DNA of 64,000 nucleotides, from contig JAIYDL010000020.1 in assembly GCA_027487515.1 (NCBI GenBank), forward strand, positions 1 to 64,000. The letters run 5' to 3'. The first letter of the stretch is position 1. Each line of letters opens with the position of its first letter. Below, one piece after another: positions 58,597 through 64,000 of this stretch. Below the pieces are notes generated by a model. That model made no database searches, had not been told where the DNA came from, and worked only from the letters and a program-made list of their open reading frames with translations. Position numbers and translations under genes: made by a program. Source of the DNA: Pseudomonadota bacterium. Its GTDB lineage: Bacteria > Bdellovibrionota > Bacteriovoracia > Bacteriovoracales > Bacteriovoracaceae.

Positions 58597-59649
58597 CTAG
58601 ATAAAGAGCTGAGTCACGATCTCGGTCATCTTCTCTGGCGAGACACCATTTTTCTCAGCGGCCTGTTCCATGATGGAGCTCAGGTCCGAGAGATTACCAC
58701 GGCGAGAGTTATCAAACGCGCGCTCGATGGACTGGAAGTTCACACCGATGATTTCTTCGGCGTAAGCGTTCGTGTCATCCGGAGTCAGGGCGCGAGTCGT
58801 CGCGAACTTCCGGAAATGGTTCGCGGCCTTCGCGATCTTCAGAGAGCGCTCGGCAGAAAGACCGAACTTCCCTTTCACTTGCTGCGCCATCTCGAGAACG
58901 AGGTACTGCTCAACCACGGCTGCCCGGCGCAGAGTGTCCTTGTTGGTGAGAGAAGTTTCAGAGAGGAGGAGCTGACCGTTGGCAACGAGGCCCCGGCGAG
59001 TTTGCTGTGGAAGCTGGATCTTCGAGTAATCGATCAGGTCATTGTGGAACGCGGAGAGAACGTCAGCGTAACCCTGGAGCCGTGGAGTCTGACCCACGGA
59101 GAGACCGTAGCTCCGAGCGTAACCGAAGTCACCATCCTCGTAACCATCATCGTAGCCGTTCCGGTAACCGCGGGTGTACTCCGTTCTCGCGAAGGCAAGA
59201 CCGTCGGCGTAGCCGTCGGCATCCCCGTCGTTGTACCCTTCACTGTACCCGAGAACAATTCCATCCTCTTCCCCGTCGTCGTAACCGGCGTTGTAGCCGT
59301 TAGTGTAACCCTGAGCAAGACCGGCACTATTCCCGGCAGCGTAGCCCTGGGTGTAACCACTGGCGCGGCCGTCCGCAACACCTTTGTTGTAGTCCGCAGA
59401 TGAGAAATAAACGCGAGCGCGTTCGTACCCGTCACGGTCACCCACTGCGTACCCTGCCGTGTAGCCTTCTTTGTAACCGTCGGCCCTACCAGAGGCGTAG
59501 CCTTCGGTGCGGCCTTGGGTCTGGCCTTCGGACTTACCGGCGGCGAAGCCTTCGGCGTAGCGATCCGTCGTTTTGCTGTCGTTACAAGCGACGCCGAAAC
59601 AAAGGATCGAGAGAGTAGCGAGCGTGGAAAGGGCCTTTTGCGCTTTCAT
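58597..59649 (-). CDS. lipoprotein with Gly-Tyr repeat region, paralogue 1
   Basis: 350 aa from ATG 59649, with lipobox GVAC (Cys22). The repeat domain runs about 30-180 with GYKEGYTAGYAVG, GYNAGYDDGEEDG and GYRNGYDDGYEDG, more acidic toward the C-terminal half. The C-terminal domain is the same as in the next gene, about 70% alike by eye (LPQQTRRGLV, ETSLTNKDTLRRAA, GLSAERSLKIAKAANHFRK). An upstream GGAAATC lies before the ATG. Duplication with divergence only in the repeat points to a structural repeat under loose constraint. Confidence 0.82.
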   Translation of the reverse strand: MKAQKALSTLATLSILCFGVACNDSKTTDRYAEGFAAGKSEGQTQGRTEGYASGRADGYKEGYTAGYAVGDRDGYERARVYFSSADYNKGVADGRASGYTQGYAAGNSAGLAQGYTNGYNAGYDDGEEDGIVLGYSEGYNDGDADGYADGLAFARTEYTRGYRNGYDDGYEDGDFGYARSYGLSVGQTPRLQGYADVLSAFHNDLIDYSKIQLPQQTRRGLVANGQLLLSETSLTNKDTLRRAAVVEQYLVLEMAQQVKGKFGLSAERSLKIAKAANHFRKFATTRALTPDDTNAYAEEIIGVNFQSIERAFDNSRRGNLSDLSSIMEQAAEKNGVSPEKMTEIVTQLFI

Positions 59650-59716
59650 CAGATTTCCTTTTGTTGTCATATCGTTCTCCTATCAGTTGGCTCCCTACTC
59701 CATGGGAAGGTTAAAA

Positions 59717-62599
59717 CTAGTTCAGTTCGAAAGTTCGGATCGCAAAGGTGTTTTCCTCGAGGCAGAGGAAGACGTACTCGTACGCACCTCGGCTCGGGTT
59801 GAACACGGGGTTCAGGGACCTGCAGTTGGCCGGCACCACCACAGAGTTCCGGATGCTCGAGACGAGGTCTCCGTTCTGCTCTTCGAAGAGGTACACACGG
59901 TTCCCGGTGACGGGTGTGGCATCGACGAAGAGCGCGGGCCGCTGCTGCCCACCGCGGGTGTAAGTGACCGGGAAATAGAGCTCCGAGAGAAGACGCTGGG
60001 AGAGGAAGCTGTACCGAAGCTTCGGGCGGGTTGAGCGCTTCTGGGCGGCACCGGCCGTGACGGCGATGAGCTCTTCTCGTGACTGGATGACCGAGAAGCG
60101 AGTCCGCTCCAGGTCAAAGCTCGCCACATGGCCCGCGACGACGTCGGCTTCGGTCTCGTGGCGAAGAACGAATTCACCGAGCTGCGCTTCGGTCCGGGTG
60201 AAGACGAGCTTCGCCCGGGTCCGGTCGTAGACGTTGAAGAACACGTCTCCGGAGACGGAGAGGCCCGCCGGAGTGAGAGAGAAGAGAGAATCGACCTCGT
60301 CCGACTGGAGGACAAGCTGCGGAAGCTTCGCACCCCGAGAAACCGCCTTGGTGTCATAGGTCTGGATGAAAAGCTGCCGGCGCGTGCCCATCCCAACCGA
60401 GAGAAGGACTCGAAGAACTCCACGAGCACGGTCGGCCTCAGACGCGGGAAGAACCTGCTCTGTTTCAACGGTCTCAAACCAGCGAGAGTTCAGATCCTTC
60501 TTCACTTGCTCCTCCCAAACATTGGTCGTGAGGGCGCGGACGTTGAACTTATCTGCTGCTGGCTCGAGGAAGTACAAGCGCTTTTTCCGGGTCGGGTCCA
60601 AGCGCTCCCAGGTCGAGATCGGTTGGTCTGCTCGAGGCAGCATCCCGTTCGAGAAGTACGCCGGAACCAGGATTTTCCCGCGGATCGGATCTTGATACTG
60701 AACTAAGAGGAGGTCGTTTAACCGCTCGACGAAGAGATCGAGGTTTAAGCGAACATGCTGGAACTCGGGCCAGAGCGCATCGAGAGACTCGTTGTAGAAC
60801 GAGAACTGGAAGAAGCGAGTCCCGTCTTTTTCGTTGATCGACTGGATGATGTAGTCTTCTTTACCATCGAAGTTCAGGTCCGCGCGAAGGAAGTTCACCA
60901 GAGAAGTTGCGTCGATGGTGATCTTCTTCTTGGCCTCCTGGTAGGACCCAGCGGCCTTGGTGAAGAGAGTAAGCTCTTGCTTCTTTTCTTCGCGGAGTGT
61001 GCGGCGGATGTAGAACTCGTGCTTCCCCGTGGCACGCCAAGCCTCGACGGTGGAAAGGAGCGGAATCAGGGCGCCTTCACGGATCGTTCCAAGCGGAACC
61101 GGGCGGTCAGCGAAGCTGAAGTTCAGGCGCTTCCAGTTCGGGTCTGTCCGAAGGTCTCGCACGACCGGGACTTCGTTCGTGTACGTTGCACTCGTTCCGT
61201 TGTGCTCGATGATCACGCGGAAGCCGACTTCACTCTCGCCGTTGAGCTCGCGCAGGTTGACGTCGAACTGGAGCTCCCGGAACTCGCCCTGGTTGAGGGC
61301 ACTGATGCGTTGGGCCTGGGCCGTGAAGTTGATCACCGGTGAGAGGCTCTCCACTCTTACGGAAACATCAGAGACCGGAAGACCGAAGTTCCGAATCGTC
61401 ACCGGAAGCTTCGCGTCGCGAGAGTCGCCACGGAAAGTCAGCTGACGGAGGCGCTTAAACACGGGCCGGAGCACAGGGACCTCGACCGGCGTACTCAGAG
61501 CAGCGAAGGTGGCAGCGCCGCCTAAGACATACTTATTTCTTTCAGCTAATGCACGAGTCTGGTAGAGCCGCGCGAAGATCGTATCGATGGTAAGATTCGG
61601 CTCCCTCGCCTTCACAGCGGCGATGAGGCCCGCGACCAACGGGGCGGCCTGTGACGTCCCCGAACGAAGCTCGAACCCGGAGACAGCGAAGAAGTCCGGT
61701 TCGAGGGCGGTTGGGTGAAGACCGAGGATGCCCTCGCCCGGAGCGGCGGTGTCGACGTGGCCCCCGAAATTCGAGAACGAGGCAAAGCGGCCATCCACCG
61801 TTGTGGCACCGACACAGATCACGCCGTCGTAGGCGCAAGGATAGAGCGGCTCAGAGGAATTATTGTTCCCAGCAGCGGCGACGATCGGAACATTCCGTGA
61901 AAGAGCGTAGTTCACCGCATCCCGAAGGAGCTTCGTCTCAAGGGCCCGGGGCCAGCCGAGGGACATGTTGATCACGTCGGCCCCGTTGTCGACGGCGTAG
62001 ATGATCCCCCGAGCGAAGGACTCGGAGCTTGGGACGTCAGAGGTGGAGTTTGAATCCTTCATCACCTTGATCGGCATGATGAGCGCATTCGGAACCACAC
62101 CGGCCATTCCGGTGCCGTTGTTGAGTGCTCCGATGATGCCGGCGATGTGAGTGCCGTGACCATCAAGGTCACCTGGATCTTTCGCGCCATCGGCTTCGAT
62201 CGCCTCCGTGAAGTTCCACCCGTGGCAGTCGCCGGCGAGCTGGTTCCCGTCGTTATCGACTTTCGGATCCTTCCCGCACTCCCGTGAATTTTTCCAAAGG
62301 TTGCCCTGAAGCTCCGGGTGGTTAAGGTCAACCCCAGAGTCAAGGATCGCAATCACGGGTCTCTTTTCTGTGACCGCACCTGCGAGCGGCGCCCAGCCAA
62401 TGTCTTTTCCCGAGACTCCCTTCAGCGGAAGATTGTGGATGTCATCTTTTTCGCGCACCAGAGTCTGGCCCTCGTTAAGAAGTGCCCACTGGTACGGGAA
62501 GAGTTCATCGGCAACTAGCGCTCGGGCCCCGTCGACGGGAACCACGGAGGCGTGAGCGACGGCACTTGTGAGAAGGATGGTCGTGAATAGCTTTTTCAT
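59717..62599 (-). CDS. secreted subtilisin-family serine protease
   Basis: 960 aa with signal MKKLFTTILLTSAVAHA. The S8 domain (about 60-370) has Asp87 (AILDSGVD), His148 (GHGTHIAG), oxyanion Asn245 (AAAGNN) and Ser316 (GTSQAAP). The 590-residue C-terminal region is beta-rich and unassigned; it contains a DLNFDGKED VCBS-like motif near 575 that may bind calcium. The gene's ATG overlaps the upstream stop by 1 nt (TAATG), so it is coupled to its neighbour. Confidence 0.94.
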   Translation of the reverse strand: MKKLFTTILLTSAVAHASVVPVDGARALVADELFPYQWALLNEGQTLVREKDDIHNLPLKGVSGKDIGWAPLAGAVTEKRPVIAILDSGVDLNHPELQGNLWKNSRECGKDPKVDNDGNQLAGDCHGWNFTEAIEADGAKDPGDLDGHGTHIAGIIGALNNGTGMAGVVPNALIMPIKVMKDSNSTSDVPSSESFARGIIYAVDNGADVINMSLGWPRALETKLLRDAVNYALSRNVPIVAAAGNNNSSEPLYPCAYDGVICVGATTVDGRFASFSNFGGHVDTAAPGEGILGLHPTALEPDFFAVSGFELRSGTSQAAPLVAGLIAAVKAREPNLTIDTIFARLYQTRALAERNKYVLGGAATFAALSTPVEVPVLRPVFKRLRQLTFRGDSRDAKLPVTIRNFGLPVSDVSVRVESLSPVINFTAQAQRISALNQGEFRELQFDVNLRELNGESEVGFRVIIEHNGTSATYTNEVPVVRDLRTDPNWKRLNFSFADRPVPLGTIREGALIPLLSTVEAWRATGKHEFYIRRTLREEKKQELTLFTKAAGSYQEAKKKITIDATSLVNFLRADLNFDGKEDYIIQSINEKDGTRFFQFSFYNESLDALWPEFQHVRLNLDLFVERLNDLLLVQYQDPIRGKILVPAYFSNGMLPRADQPISTWERLDPTRKKRLYFLEPAADKFNVRALTTNVWEEQVKKDLNSRWFETVETEQVLPASEADRARGVLRVLLSVGMGTRRQLFIQTYDTKAVSRGAKLPQLVLQSDEVDSLFSLTPAGLSVSGDVFFNVYDRTRAKLVFTRTEAQLGEFVLRHETEADVVAGHVASFDLERTRFSVIQSREELIAVTAGAAQKRSTRPKLRYSFLSQRLLSELYFPVTYTRGGQQRPALFVDATPVTGNRVYLFEEQNGDLVSSIRNSVVVPANCRSLNPVFNPSRGAYEYVFLCLEENTFAIRTFELN

Positions 62600-64000
62600 T
62601 AGATTAACCTCGTCATCATCCAGTAGATGAAGAATTCGCCTTCAAGCATTTCGGTCTGGCGCTGGAGCTGAACCACTGGGCCCAGGATGTTCGCCGAACC
62701 GAATTCGCCGACGGAGTTTGAAATGAGGGCCCGGTCACCGTCTTCGTCGCCCTCCCGGAAACCGTCGATGCGGGAATTAACGAAGATGTTCTCTTCGCCT
62801 CCCATGAGGGCGACGAGGCCCTTGAGGTTCACGCGGTACTCGGCCTGGGAGAGTGCTTTTAAGATGTACTTATTGGCTTTAACTCCGTTCCCTCGAGTTT
62901 CGTAGCGCTTGGCCCGAGCGAGGTAGCGGAGGAAGCTGTCGACTCCGGTCTCGTGATCTTCGAGGGAGGCCGGATTGATCATCAGGTTCAGCTGCACTTG
63001 GTTCTCGCGGAAGATCTTCTTAATGTTGTCATCCGAGAGACTCAGGAGGTGCTCGAGGCCCTTCTGGTAAAAGAAGATGTTCAGCGACAGGTTGTAGAGG
63101 AAGATCCGGCGGGTATCGTTTAACACCGGTGCCGTGAAGAAATCGTGGCGGTAGCGCTGCTTCAGATTGTCGAGGAGGCGCTGCGCTCCGGCGCGGTCGA
63201 TGCTCCAGCCGTTGTAGATCCGAGAGAGCTTCACGAAGGGTTCGAGCTTCCTCCCCTCGCGGTTCACTTCCTCGTCGAGGACCAAGAAGCGAGTTTCCGC
63301 GCGACCCCGGTACGAATACCCAGGATTGTCGCCGCCTTCAGAGAGACCGGCCTTCCGGTCGAAGATGAGGTTCACCCAGTGAGAAATCACTGCGTTAACG
63401 TAGCGCTGGTAGTTTCGGCCCTGCGTGAGACCCTGGTACTGGCGCCGGAAGAAGCGCTCGTCACCTTGTGGGTTCGTGACCGAGATATCTGTCGCGGAGT
63501 TGATCCACTGCCACTGCCAGAAGAAGAGGTTCAAGCGCGGGTTACGCTCCCGGAAGCTGTGCCGGACGATGTAGGGCTTATACTTTTCTTCTTCGTCGAG
63601 CTCCTTCACCGAAGATCTCACGATCGCCCCGCGGAGGAGGCCAGCGTTCCGAACGACGTCCGGGTTCTTCGGGTGGAGGTTCAGGTTGTAGAACTTGACC
63701 CGAGCACCACCCCGTGCGGCCTTGAACGACACTGAGAGGACCGGGACCAGAGAATCGAGGTCGAATCCAACGGTGAAGGCGCCGGCGTGACCCAGGTCTT
63801 TGTAGATTTGAAAGTCGTGCTCACTCCGGCGGTGAACATGGAAGCGCGAGACAACGTTGTAGCCTGCAACGAGGCTTAGGGAAGCCGAGACCCACTTCTC
63901 ATAACCCGCACCAAGTCGCCCACCGAGGCTTGCCGAGACCGCGTCAGTGATGAGGATTGATTCACCCACGTTCATGGAGTCTTTGAAGGGCTTGAGCGCA
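62599..64000 (-). CDS. protein of unknown function coupled to the protease, 5' end outside the window
   Basis: The frame is open from the stop at 62599 to the window edge (at least 467 codons), so the ATG at 63975 is probably not the true start: five sense codons continue upstream of the ATG without a stop. Visible features are an N-terminal barrel-like segment (SASLGGRLGAGYEKWVSASLSLVAGYN), then an alpha/beta region rich in Arg and Tyr. No family is recognised. Coupling to the protease (1-nt overlap) suggests a shared export or substrate relationship. Confidence 0.7.
   Translation of the reverse strand, partial: ALKPFKDSMNVGESILITDAVSASLGGRLGAGYEKWVSASLSLVAGYNVVSRFHVHRRSEHDFQIYKDLGHAGAFTVGFDLDSLVPVLSVSFKAARGGARVKFYNLNLHPKNPDVVRNAGLLRGAIVRSSVKELDEEEKYKPYIVRHSFRERNPRLNLFFWQWQWINSATDISVTNPQGDERFFRRQYQGLTQGRNYQRYVNAVISHWVNLIFDRKAGLSEGGDNPGYSYRGRAETRFLVLDEEVNREGRKLEPFVKLSRIYNGWSIDRAGAQRLLDNLKQRYRHDFFTAPVLNDTRRIFLYNLSLNIFFYQKGLEHLLSLSDDNIKKIFRENQVQLNLMINPASLEDHETGVDSFLRYLARAKRYETRGNGVKANKYILKALSQAEYRVNLKGLVALMGGEENIFVNSRIDGFREGDEDGDRALISNSVGEFGSANILGPVVQLQRQTEMLEGEFFIYWMMTRLI

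Overview
The window comes from a Gram-negative, aerobic bacterium with a GC-rich genome. Several genes imply an outer membrane: bamB and yfgM homologues, at least two beta-barrel-like proteins, many lipoproteins and many secreted proteins. The respiratory chain ends in an aa3-type cytochrome c oxidase. Rapidly diverging secreted paralogues, Cys-rich exported proteins and short polar-repeat lipoproteins resemble the Bdellovibrionota/Oligoflexia, but that placement is inference because no rRNA gene is present. No tRNA, CRISPR array, insertion sequence or prophage is visible. Coding density is very high, many neighbours overlap by 1-30 nt, and no gene-free stretch exceeds about 300 nt.

Layout. 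0-3.5 kb: translation and targeting genes (rpsP, ffh), a HAD phosphatase and a tRNA dihydrouridine synthase. 3.5-14.5 kb: exported proteins of unknown function (a 651-aa coiled-coil-like protein, a 1,682-aa Cys-rich lipoprotein, a three-gene lipoprotein operon with two paralogues), plus an acyl-CoA thioesterase and a 37-aa basic protein. 14.6-25.4 kb: EVE protein, M14 carboxypeptidase, yfgM-bamB, two outer-membrane proteins, then der-era-rnc, a cNMP-binding protein and an ABC-F ATPase. Der carries a large acidic insertion. 25.5-29.8 kb: a Xer-like protein with eroded catalytic residues, coupled to ribD-ribE-ribBA-ribH. 30.2-34.9 kb: rpsD, then a minus-strand cluster of three secreted proteins sharing a seven-cysteine C-terminal domain and two near-identical small secreted proteins.

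34.9-44.4 kb: a complete cytochrome oxidase locus. It holds a MerR/B12-binding regulator, two subunit III genes, a DUF420 protein, a fused heme A synthase-heme O synthase, subunits II, I and IV, a diheme cytochrome c lipoprotein, Sco, and a small protein resembling a histidine-kinase dimerisation helix. Together these supply heme A synthesis, CuA loading, the enzyme core and an electron donor. 44.6-47 kb: ycaO coupled to an acetyltransferase. 47-50.2 kb: tandem paralogues of an unknown exported family. 50.3-56 kb: exported hydrolases (M1-like peptidase, C26-type amidohydrolase, alpha/beta hydrolase), a QEGLA-motif metallopeptidase convergent with a truncated hemoglobin, and a possible papain-like secreted protein. 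56-64 kb: a Cys-rich lipoprotein and a GLG1-type Cys-repeat protein, twin Gly-Tyr-repeat lipoproteins, a subtilisin-family protease and its coupled partner, which runs off the window.

The best candidate for an undescribed system is the 30.9-34.9 kb cassette of secreted seven-cysteine proteins paired with small secreted proteins. The twin Gly-Tyr lipoproteins and the 47-50 kb tandem paralogues come next.
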